Shown here: positions 1 to 5,589 of the stretch, piece by piece
How positions within the stretch are numbered: the first letter of the stretch is position 1
How the letters are laid out: each line of letters starts with the position of its first letter
Position numbers and translations under genes: made by a program
NCBI GenBank assembly: GCA_030620255.1
Contig: JAUXFB010000114.1
Location: 1 to 5,589 of the forward strand
DNA: 5,589 bases
Origin: Candidatus Aminicenantota bacterium
GTDB taxonomy: Bacteria > Acidobacteriota > Aminicenantia > UBA2199
Direction of reading: 5' to 3'
Notes under the pieces: model-generated
Database searches by the model: none
Seen by the model: only the letters and a program-made list of their open reading frames with translations
What the model was told of the DNA's origin: nothing

Positions 1-569
1 GATTTACCTTCATAACCTACACGCCCGTAAAAACCTTTACCTTTATTGTCTTCTCCCTTATTAGAACCATAGTTTCCATACATCAAGGTGTAAACTAAGC
101 CTCCCTTAGTTTTTGAATCAATAGCCAACCCAAAATCTCTTGATGATGCAAATTTGAATAGATCAGCTGGAGTCTTTTCCAGATAACGGTGTGCCCAGAA
201 CTTTTCAACTTTATTAAAGCTTGGCGGATCAATAATGCCGCAAATTAAATTAGCAGCTTTTCCTAGCTTGTACTTAAGATGAGCATTTTTAACATAGAGA
301 TACATTTTATCCTCATTAAAAGGCGCGCTGTTCATCTCAAACCTGACTCTAGCAGAGAATTTGTCAGACAATTTGGTATTGTAACCAAAGTAAATACGCC
401 TTAACCAGAGACCATGCTCTCCCTCTATTCCATCTTCTCCCTCATGATGGCTGAGAACTGAATAATATTCTGGAATCATGTAACCTTTGATATCATCAGC
501 AAATCCAAGGTTAGAAAAAGATGAAATTACAAATACAACAATGAAAATAAAAACAATTTTTTTTATCAT
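1..569 (-). CDS. Outer-membrane porin-like protein, 3' end cut by the window edge (possible phosphate-selective porin)
   Basis: This frame opens with ATG at 567-569 and stays open for 189 codons to the left edge, so only the N-terminal part is visible. Residues 1-24 form a classical signal peptide: Lys-Lys at 3-4, a hydrophobic core at about 5-18, and a cleavage site after the GFA at 22-24. The mature part shows beta-barrel porin character: a short N-terminal strand (GYMIPEYY, 29-36), an acidic His/Glu/Gly-rich stretch (about 40-53), then LWLRRIYFGYNTKLSDKF and ARVRFEMN, alternating aromatic and charged strands typical of OprP/OprO-type and related Gram-negative porins. Later parts (ANLICGIIDPPSF; LMYGNYGSN) look like further strands and turns. 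The ATG is supported by AAGGAGG four bases upstream. Its position after phoR and its PHO-box-like promoter suggest a channel for phosphate made under starvation. That substrate is inferred; a general porin is the main alternative. Confidence 0.75.
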   Translation of the reverse strand, partial: MIKKIVFIFIVVFVISSFSNLGFADDIKGYMIPEYYSVLSHHEGEDGIEGEHGLWLRRIYFGYNTKLSDKFSARVRFEMNSAPFNEDKMYLYVKNAHLKYKLGKAANLICGIIDPPSFNKVEKFWAHRYLEKTPADLFKFASSRDFGLAIDSKTKGGLVYTLMYGNYGSNKGEDNKGKGFYGRVGYEGK

Positions 570-573
570 TTAT

Positions 574-580
574 CCTCCTT
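574..580 (-). promoter_or_regulatory. Strong ribosome binding site of the porin gene
   Basis: The minus strand reads AAGGAGG, a near-perfect Shine-Dalgarno sequence, four bases before the ATG at 567-569. It fixes the start codon of the porin gene and suggests efficient translation, as expected of an abundant outer-membrane protein. Confidence 0.75.
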
Positions 581-596
581 AAAATATTTAAATAGA

Positions 597-602
597 ATTT
601 TA
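597..602 (-). promoter_or_regulatory. Candidate -10 element of the porin promoter
   Basis: The minus strand reads TAAAAT, five of six matches to TATAAT. It lies 9 bases downstream of the last TTAA-type half site of the putative PHO box, the usual placement where PhoB/PhoP-bound repeats replace a -35 element. Transcription would start near 590, giving a leader of about 20 bases with the ribosome site. The region is so A+T-rich that other hexamers nearby, for example within the TATTTAAAT at 586-594, could serve instead. Confidence 0.4.
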
Positions 603-611
603 ATCATTGTT

Positions 612-650
612 GGTTAATAAAAAATTAAAATGAAGTTAATTTTTGGTTAA
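612..650 (-). promoter_or_regulatory. Putative tandem PHO box: four direct half sites at exact 11-base spacing
   Basis: On the minus strand, in the direction of the porin gene, the hexamers TTAACC (645-650), TTAACT (634-639), TTAATT (623-628) and TTAACC (612-617) follow each other with start-to-start distances of exactly 11, 11 and 11 bases. Direct repeats one helical turn apart are the known arrangement of PhoB/PhoP binding sites: E. coli PHO boxes use 7-mers with 4-base gaps, and Bacillus PhoP uses TTAACA-like hexamers with gaps of about 5. The array ends 9 bases before a plausible -10 element. A PhoB of the right family is encoded 1.8 kb away in the same locus. Chance is a real concern in such A+T-rich DNA, but three of the four copies also share the C after TTAA. 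Confidence 0.6.
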
Positions 651-677
651 TAAAAAAAAAGAAAAATGAATAAAAAG

Positions 678-2402
678 TTAAGAAAGAGGCAGTTCAACCA
701 CAAAGATAGTACCTTTGTTCAGCTCACTCTCAACATTTATGTCCCCATTGTGCAGCAGCACAATGTGTTTGACAATGGATAGACCAAGGCCAGTACCACC
801 ATAAGCTTTAGATCTAGATAAATCTATTACATAAAAACGTTCAAAAATACGATCTTGATATTCATTTGCAATACCTATACCAGTATCTTCAATTTCGAAT
901 CGAAACCTATGTTCATCAGCATTCAGTCGAATTGTAATGCCTCCTTTTTCTGTGTATTTAATGGCATTGTCAATCAAATTAACCAACATATCTTCCAGTT
1001 TGAAAGCATCACATTTAACCTCTGGTAAATTCTCTTCTGCTTCTAATTTGAAATATAAATTCTTTTCCTTTAATCTAGGCTTAAAAAGTTTAATGGTTTT
1101 TTCCACCAGATCTTTGATATTATTGTGTTTCAAATCCAATTTAAAAGTTTTTTCCTCCAGCCCGGAAAGCAATAATAAGTCTTTAACAATGTTAATCAAT
1201 CGATCAGTGTTCCTGCGTATAATTTCCAGATATCTCTTATTTTCTCCCTTAATATTATCTTCAAGAACCTCTACAAATCCCTTTATAGATGTTAAAGGTG
1301 TTTTCAGTTCATGAGATACATTTATTACAAAATCCCTCTTTATAACTTCCAATTTTTTTCGTTCTGAAATATCATGAAGAGTGACTACAACAGTATCCTG
1401 TGATGAGAGTACAGTGAAATTTGAAATAAAAATTCGATTGCCCAACTCAATCTCCCCGGAAATATTCTTTTTAGTCTTTATAATCTCCTGGATTAAATTA
1501 TAAAAAGCTGTACTACGAAAAACCTCCCAATATTTCTTTCCTATTGGGTTTTCATCTTCAACTATCATATTGAAACTATCATTGGTTAATACAATTTTCC
1601 CGTCATAATCCATTACAACCAGACACTCCTTAATCGAAGATATAATTGTTTTCAGTTCCTCCTTGTTTTTCAAGAGATTATCAAAAAGAATTTTTTGTTT
1701 GTGAACCATTTCATTAAAACTTAGAGCTAATTCACCCAGTTCTCCTTTATCTTTAGTAAAGATAGAAACATTATAATCTCCCTCTGCTACCTGTTTTGCA
1801 GCAACAGCCAACTGCTTGACTGGCATGGAGATTCCCCTAGAAATTAAAAATGTAATGACCAGAGATATGAGAATCAAAATAATAGCAATACAAATGATCT
1901 GTTTTTTTATACTTTTTGACAATAAACGAATATGTTCAACAAACAGACTCAACCTTATTACACCAATGATAGTATCATTTTCTATAATGGGAACAGCCAT
2001 ATACAACATATTGGACATAAGTGTAGTACTAAACCGCAAATTTTCTGTAGGAAAACCTCTCATAGCTTTTATGATCTCTGGTCTATCTCCATGGTTTTCC
2101 ATCTGTTCTGAATTAGAAATAGAATCTGCAAGAACAATACCATCCGGCTTAATAACAGTAATCCTTATATTAATGCTTTTTCCAAGGTTTTTCACAAAAC
2201 CATCCAGGTTTGAAGGTTCTTCCTCAATTACATTTTGAACACTTGATCTCATTGCCATTGCAATGCGAAAAAGAGCATCAGACATACGCTCAACATGCCA
2301 TTTCTCAATTGTTCTAAGAGAGAATAGAACAAAAAAAAGTGTGACTGATATTACTATAAATAGATATCCCCAAAAGGTTTTAAAAAAAATGGTTCGTTTC
2401 AT
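678..2402 (-). CDS. phoR: Phosphate-regulon sensor histidine kinase PhoR
   Basis: This is a membrane histidine kinase of 574 residues, predicted to autophosphorylate and pass phosphate to the adjacent PhoB. Domains in order: a membrane segment at about 7-29; an extracytoplasmic domain at about 30-168 with a PAS/Cache-like ending (ITVIKPDG, later YMAVPI); a second membrane segment at about 169-188; a HAMP linker to about 243; a PAS domain at about 249-343, ending in TLHDISERK; a dimerisation domain with phospho-acceptor His364 in NVSHELKTPL; and an ATPase domain with N box NLIDNAIKY (475-483), G1 DTGIGI (506-511), F box FERFY and G2 GGTGLGLS (535-542). Nothing essential is missing. I chose the ATG at 2400-2402, 10 bases after the phoB stop, because the protein then begins MKRT before the membrane helix. 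An in-frame GTG at 2436-2438 would add 12 residues and overlap phoB by 26 bases. Neither start has a strong ribosome site, so translational coupling to phoB is likely. No terminator follows the gene. Confidence 0.93.
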   Translation of the reverse strand: MKRTIFFKTFWGYLFIVISVTLFFVLFSLRTIEKWHVERMSDALFRIAMAMRSSVQNVIEEEPSNLDGFVKNLGKSINIRITVIKPDGIVLADSISNSEQMENHGDRPEIIKAMRGFPTENLRFSTTLMSNMLYMAVPIIENDTIIGVIRLSLFVEHIRLLSKSIKKQIICIAIILILISLVITFLISRGISMPVKQLAVAAKQVAEGDYNVSIFTKDKGELGELALSFNEMVHKQKILFDNLLKNKEELKTIISSIKECLVVMDYDGKIVLTNDSFNMIVEDENPIGKKYWEVFRSTAFYNLIQEIIKTKKNISGEIELGNRIFISNFTVLSSQDTVVVTLHDISERKKLEVIKRDFVINVSHELKTPLTSIKGFVEVLEDNIKGENKRYLEIIRRNTDRLINIVKDLLLLSGLEEKTFKLDLKHNNIKDLVEKTIKLFKPRLKEKNLYFKLEAEENLPEVKCDAFKLEDMLVNLIDNAIKYTEKGGITIRLNADEHRFRFEIEDTGIGIANEYQDRIFERFYVIDLSRSKAYGGTGLGLSIVKHIVLLHNGDINVESELNKGTIFVVELPLS

Positions 2403-2412
2403 GTTTCTATAT

Positions 2413-3135
2413 TCAGGGCTCCAGTTTATATCCCACACCCCTTACATTTTTAACCCATTTACTCACATCTCCAAGTTTATCTCGCAAATTTTTAATATGT
2501 ACATCAATAGTTCTATCAATTACAAATTTATCATCTCCCCATAAACGAGTTAACAATTTTTCTCTTGAAAAAACCCACCCTGGTTTCTCAGCTAATACAT
2601 TTAGTATAATAAATTCTGTTTTTGTTAGATTTGTTTTCCTGTTCCTCACATATACTTCATATCTGTTCAAATCAATAATCAATATATCTCCAATTCTAAT
2701 TTCCTTTGGTTTTACTGTCTCATAAGGCTTCTTTCTTCTTAAAACTGCCCTTATTCTAGCAACCAGCTCCTTAGGGGAAAATGGTTTTACTATATAATCA
2801 TCTGCCCCAAATTCCAATCCAAGCACAATATCCGTTTCATCACCTTTAGCTGTTAAAATCAAGACTGGTATATCTTTCCAACTTGGATTCTTTTTCAACA
2901 TTTTGCACACTTCCAGACCATCAAAATCCGGTAGCATTAAATCCAATAATATTAAATCCGGGTTCCTTTGCTTTAGAAAATCAAAAAAAGGCTGAGCTTT
3001 AAGAAATGTTTCTACCTGAAAATGGGACTTTTTAAGGTTAATAGAAATTAGTTCAAGTATATCTGGCTCATCATCCACAACTGCAATTAAAGGCTTTTTA
3101 GAGTTTAATAACAGATTATTCTTTTTATCTTTCAT
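2413..3135 (-). CDS. phoB: Phosphate-regulon response regulator PhoB (PhoP-type, OmpR family)
   Basis: A cytoplasmic two-domain transcription factor of 240 residues, the usual family size plus a polar N-terminal extension of about 12 residues. The receiver domain (about 15-133) has the acidic pair Asp21-Asp22, phospho-acceptor Asp65 in LILLDLMLP, the conserved Thr95 and Lys117 in VKPFS. The C-terminal winged helix (about 145-240) has LTKTEFIIL, the helix DRTIDVHIKNLRDKL (207-221) and the closing RGVGYKLEP hairpin. The recognition helix is very close to that of E. coli PhoB as I recall it. The gene sits between phoU and phoR, which makes the Pho assignment much firmer than homology within this large family alone. 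The ATG at 3133-3135 has only a weak ribosome site (AGGT about 9 bases upstream). It presumably activates pst and the porin gene downstream by binding repeated half sites. Confidence 0.93.
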   Translation of the reverse strand: MKDKKNNLLLNSKKPLIAVVDDEPDILELISINLKKSHFQVETFLKAQPFFDFLKQRNPDLILLDLMLPDFDGLEVCKMLKKNPSWKDIPVLILTAKGDETDIVLGLEFGADDYIVKPFSPKELVARIRAVLRRKKPYETVKPKEIRIGDILIIDLNRYEVYVRNRKTNLTKTEFIILNVLAEKPGWVFSREKLLTRLWGDDKFVIDRTIDVHIKNLRDKLGDVSKWVKNVRGVGYKLEP

Positions 3136-3205
3136 TATATATTACCTACCAAAATAATTATTTAAAGTCAATTCTACACCAATACTGAACATTTTTAGTG
3201 CAAAT
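3136..3205 (-). other. 70-base phoU-phoB gap with a weak possible internal promoter
   Basis: This is the widest gap between pstA and phoR; the others are 10-20 bases. No hairpin-plus-T terminator is visible. The minus strand contains TTGACT (3166-3171), which matches a -35 hexamer but has no good -10 at 17 bases, only TAGGTA. It also contains TAGAAT (3171-3176), five of six matches to a -10, with only a distant TTGCAC 21 bases upstream. A low-level internal promoter giving phoB-phoR basal expression is possible but unproven. No 11-base TTAA repeat was found here. Confidence 0.2.
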
Positions 3206-3877
3206 TCATTTGTTTTGATCTGTACTCTTTCCATGTCGAACGATTTCCCCTTTAGTTAAATAGATAAGATCTTCAGCAATGTTTGTTGCCAGGTCTGCAA
3301 CTCTTTCAAGGCGTCTGGAAATATGTATGTTCTGAATTAAAAATTCAGCATTTTCATGATCTCTTTTTATCTCCAGCAATACTGCCTTACATATTTGCTT
3401 ATCAATTTTATCTACCTTATCATCTGCTTTTAGAACCTCTAATGCTTTATCTGAATCCAGATGAACTAAGGAATCCAGGCTATTCTGTAACATGTTCTGA
3501 ACATTTTCGAACATAAAATTAAAATTGAAATATTTTATTGGCCTGGGATTATCAATTAGTATGAGTGCATACTCTGCAATATCCACTGCAAGGTCTCCAA
3601 TACGCTCTAAGTCATTGTTAATCTTAAGTGCTGCAATTATATACCTTAGATCTATTGCTACAGGTTGATGTAGAGCCAATATTTTCAGACATTCTTCTTC
3701 AATATCAATCTCTGTCTGATCAATTTCCTCATCCATTTCTATAACTGTTTTAGCCATCTCTTCATCTCTTTTTTCCAGAGATTTTACAGCCATTTCTATG
3801 CTCTCTTCAACCCTTGAACTTAATATAATCAACCGCCTCATAAGGTTTTGTATCTCTCTTTGTAAATGTTTTCCCAT
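3206..3877 (-). CDS. phoU: Phosphate transport system regulator PhoU
   Basis: A 223-residue, almost all-helical protein built from two repeats of the PhoU three-helix bundle, normal length for the family. The repeats carry the metal-binding signatures: NNDLERIGDLAVDIAE (87-102) with Glu91, Asp95 and Asp99, and RRLERVADLATNIAE (188-202) with Glu191, Asp195 and Asn199. LALHQPVAIDLRYI (67-80) is another family hallmark. PhoU has no enzymatic activity known to me. In characterised bacteria it couples the Pst transporter to PhoR, keeping PhoR in its phosphatase state when phosphate is plentiful, and it limits phosphate uptake. The ATG at 3875-3877 is supported by AAAAGGAGT (3886-3894), nine bases from GGAG to the start. 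It lies 20 bases after the pstB stop, so the two are almost certainly co-transcribed. The C-terminal ten residues are polar and probably disordered. Confidence 0.94.
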   Translation of the reverse strand: MGKHLQREIQNLMRRLIILSSRVEESIEMAVKSLEKRDEEMAKTVIEMDEEIDQTEIDIEEECLKILALHQPVAIDLRYIIAALKINNDLERIGDLAVDIAEYALILIDNPRPIKYFNFNFMFENVQNMLQNSLDSLVHLDSDKALEVLKADDKVDKIDKQICKAVLLEIKRDHENAEFLIQNIHISRRLERVADLATNIAEDLIYLTKGEIVRHGKSTDQNK

Positions 3878-3885
3878 TTATTTTT

Positions 3886-3894
3886 ACTCCTTTT
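3886..3894 (-). promoter_or_regulatory. Ribosome binding site of phoU
   Basis: AAAAGGAGT on the minus strand lies in the 20-base pstB-phoU gap with nine bases between GGAG and the ATG. This is the clearest ribosome site inside the pst-pho operon and decides the phoU start. Confidence 0.7.
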
Positions 3895-3897
3895 AAA

Positions 3898-4719
3898 TCA
3901 TCCAAATCTCCCAGTGATATATTCTTCTGTTTTTTTCTCCCTTGGAGTGGTGAACAATTCAGATGTAGGTGCAAATTCAATCAAAATACCCTCATAAAAA
4001 AATGCTGTATAATCTGAAACCCTTGCTGCCTGCTGCATATTGTGTGTCACAATAATGATAGTATAATTACCCCTCAATTCTTTGATCAAATCTTCAATCA
4101 AGCCAGTTGCTCTGGGATCCAGAGCAGATGTAGGTTCATCCATCAAAAGAATTTCAGGATCAACTGCAAGAGCCCTTGCAATACATAATCGCTGTTGCTG
4201 TCCCCCTGAAAGAGACAATGCATTATCATTTAACCTATCTTTTACCTCATCCCAAAGAGCTGCTCTTTTTAAACTCCTATTAACAATTTCATACAATTTA
4301 CTTTTTTTATTAGATGTATGGAGTTTTGGACCATAAGCAATATTATCAAAAATAGATTTAGGAAAAGGATTGGGTTTTTGAAATACCATACCAACTCGCT
4401 TCCTCAATAAAACAGGATCAGCATACTGTCCATAGATTTCTTCATCATCAAAAAATATTTTTCCCTTTATATAACAGCCCATGATCAGATCATTCATACG
4501 ATTTATTGCCCTCAAAAAAGTGCTTTTCCCACACCCACTTGGCCCAATAATGGCTGTTACTTTTTTCTCAGGAATCTTGATATGGACCTGCTTAATCGCT
4601 TCATTTGACCCATAAAAAATAGAAAAATCTTCAGAATAGATATGAGGTTTTTCCCAATTCATAAAATTGCTGGTTTTTTTCAATTGATTATCAGAAAGTT
4701 GTATCTTCTTTTGATTCAT
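3898..4719 (-). CDS. pstB: Phosphate ABC transporter ATP-binding protein PstB
   Basis: The ATPase subunit that powers phosphate import through PstC-PstA at the inner face of the cytoplasmic membrane. All nucleotide-binding motifs are intact: Walker [10 protein letters not shown] (59-67), Q loop Gln114 inside the PstB-typical FQKPNPFP, signature LSGGQQQR (170-177), Walker B ILLMDEP (190-196), D loop SALD (198-201) and switch His226. PstB hallmarks beyond generic ABC proteins are [18 protein letters not shown] and the C-terminal EEYITGRFG. At 273 residues it is slightly long because of a polar N-terminal extension of about 25 residues before the ATPase fold. The ATG at 4717-4719 is preferred: AAAAGG lies five bases upstream (4725-4730), whereas the internal ATG at 4660-4662 (254 residues) has no ribosome site. 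It begins 10 bases after the pstA stop. Confidence 0.96.
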   Translation of the reverse strand: MNQKKIQLSDNQLKKTSNFMNWEKPHIYSEDFSIFYGSNEAIKQVHIKIPEKKVTAIIGPSGCGKSTFLRAINRMNDLIMGCYIKGKIFFDDEEIYGQYADPVLLRKRVGMVFQKPNPFPKSIFDNIAYGPKLHTSNKKSKLYEIVNRSLKRAALWDEVKDRLNDNALSLSGGQQQRLCIARALAVDPEILLMDEPTSALDPRATGLIEDLIKELRGNYTIIIVTHNMQQAARVSDYTAFFYEGILIEFAPTSELFTTPREKKTEEYITGRFG

Positions 4720-4729
4720 TTTAGCCTTT

Positions 4730-5589
4730 TTACTCCCTCAACTTTTTTGAAATCCTTGCTCTCATAATAATAGCACCTAAGTTTAGCACAAGAACAAGCA
4801 TTACTAAAGTAAATACCATACCAAACTGAACATGACGAATCTGTTCCACTGCTTTATGTTCAGTAACAAGATTGTATATATTCCATGGCAAAGCAGGTGT
4901 AGGCTGAGTTAAAGTCTGGAACAATTTCAGGGGCTTGCCCATACTTACAGCAGCAGTAAATATAATTGGTGCAGTTTCTCCAGCTGCCCTTCCCATACTT
5001 ATAACAATTCCTGTTAATATTCCAGGCAAAGCAGCTGGCAAGATCACTGTTAATACAGTATGAATCTTACTGGCCCCCAGACTAAATGCAGCCTCTTTAT
5101 ATACCTTAGGTACAGCAATAATAGCTTCCTCAGATGCACGGATTATAGTAGGCAAAACAAGAAGAGCTAACGTCAGAGAACCTGCTAACACACTCTTACT
5201 ATCTGACACTTTTACAGTATTTATAAAAAAGGCCAAACCAAAAAGCCCGAAAACAATACTTGGAACACCCGCCAAAGTGCTGATAAAAGTTCTCAGCAAA
5301 CTTACAATTTTACCCTCTTTAGCAAATTCCGTAAGATATATAGCAGAAATCACTCCAATTGGAATTGCAAATAACATGGTGCCAAAAACAAGATATAATG
5401 TTCCCAACACCTCTGCCCAGATACCCCCAAAAAAGTGCGCATCAAAGGATCTATCTGTTAGGAAGCGCCAATAAAAGGTCACCTTAGGTAGCATCATCTG
5501 TTTCAGATTCTGTTCAATATAGGGGAATAATCTTTCCAGAGAAGTACCCTTAAATTCTAACTTCCTGGGTACTAACACCTTTTTCCCCA
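4730..5589 (-). CDS. pstA: Phosphate ABC transporter permease PstA, 5' end cut by the window edge
   Basis: An inner-membrane permease that with PstC forms the phosphate channel. The frame is open through the right edge. A GTG at 5576-5578 could start a 282-residue protein, but I treat the gene as partial: the first 55 residues after that GTG have no membrane helix and end in the periplasmic-loop pattern before [14 protein letters not shown], whereas PstA proteins normally have a helix before that loop, and no ribosome site is convincing. Counting from the GTG, helices lie at about 57-82, 97-119, 130-147, 174-195 and 252-275. The ABC permease EAA loop is clear: [11 protein letters not shown] at 161-171, ending ILPAALPG. 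PstA-typical are [17 protein letters not shown] (102-118) and [16 protein letters not shown] (195-210). The stop at 4730-4732 lies 10 bases before pstB. Confidence 0.92.
   Translation of the reverse strand, partial: GKKVLVPRKLEFKGTSLERLFPYIEQNLKQMMLPKVTFYWRFLTDRSFDAHFFGGIWAEVLGTLYLVFGTMLFAIPIGVISAIYLTEFAKEGKIVSLLRTFISTLAGVPSIVFGLFGLAFFINTVKVSDSKSVLAGSLTLALLVLPTIIRASEEAIIAVPKVYKEAAFSLGASKIHTVLTVILPAALPGILTGIVISMGRAAGETAPIIFTAAVSMGKPLKLFQTLTQPTPALPWNIYNLVTEHKAVEQIRHVQFGMVFTLVMLVLVLNLGAIIMRARISKKLRE

Noticed and set aside
579..603. Inverted repeat TTAAAAT / ATTTTAA with an 11-base loop in front of the porin gene
   Set aside because: The arms are A+T only and would form a very weak hairpin; in this composition such a 7-base match is easily chance, and it overlaps the likely -10 element.
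651..677. T-rich run on the minus strand after phoR as a possible terminator
   Set aside because: No G+C-rich stem precedes the T run, so an intrinsic terminator is not supported; read-through from phoR into the porin gene remains possible.
676..681. A fifth TTAACT half site overlapping the phoR stop codon
   Set aside because: It is 31 bases from the nearest repeat rather than a multiple of 11 and lies partly in coding sequence, so I left it out of the PHO box array.
937..1314. Plus-strand open frame of 125 codons
   Set aside because: It lies fully antisense to the ATPase and dimerisation domains of phoR; its sequence is Ser/Leu/Phe-rich with no recognisable motif, as expected of a shadow frame.
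1816..2238. Plus-strand open frame of 140 codons
   Set aside because: Antisense to the sensor and HAMP part of phoR, with no ribosome site or domain that would support it.
2263..2544. Plus-strand open frame of 93 codons
   Set aside because: It runs antisense across the phoR-phoB junction, and both genes there are firmly identified.
3283..3516. Plus-strand open frame of 77 codons
   Set aside because: Shadow of phoU with no independent support.
4082..4336. Plus-strand open frame of 84 codons
   Set aside because: Antisense to the conserved signature and Walker B region of pstB.
5277..5474. Plus-strand open frame of 65 codons
   Set aside because: Antisense to pstA coding sequence with no motif or ribosome site.

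Overview
The window carries the downstream part of a phosphate-starvation (Pho) locus, with every gene on the minus strand. Read in the direction of transcription (right to left) the order is pstA (cut by the right edge), pstB, phoU, phoB, phoR, then, after a 108-base gap, a gene for an outer-membrane porin-like protein cut by the left edge. No RNA gene, mobile element, CRISPR array or broken gene was seen.

Organism: the DNA is clearly A+T-rich. The last gene encodes a protein with a signal peptide and a porin-like N-terminus, so the cell should have an outer membrane. A low-GC Gram-negative bacterium, possibly from the Desulfobacterota (former Deltaproteobacteria) or a neighbouring phylum, fits, but this is inference from gene order, porin type and composition. 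The sequence does not prove the taxon.

Layout: pstA and pstB (right end to 3898) are the second permease and the ATPase of the high-affinity phosphate ABC transporter. pstS and pstC, if present, would lie beyond the right edge. phoU (3206-3877) follows PstB by 20 bases and encodes the protein that links transporter state to the sensor kinase. A 70-base gap leads to phoB (2413-3135), a response regulator, and phoR (678-2402), a membrane histidine kinase starting 10 bases after phoB. The pstA-pstB and phoB-phoR junctions are tight enough to suggest one operon, possibly with a secondary promoter before phoB.

How they work together: PstA/PstB import phosphate. When phosphate is scarce, the restraint exerted through PhoU on PhoR is lifted, PhoR phosphorylates PhoB, and PhoB binds PHO boxes. 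The most informative non-coding signal is in the gap before the porin gene: four TTAA-centred half sites repeat exactly every 11 bases, end 9 bases upstream of a plausible -10 element, and point at the porin gene. This is what a tandem PHO box looks like, and it suggests that the porin is an outer-membrane phosphate (or other anion) channel driven by the PhoB-PhoR pair encoded beside it. The system as a whole is a known type; the promoter array and the sensor architecture of PhoR are the parts worth a second look.
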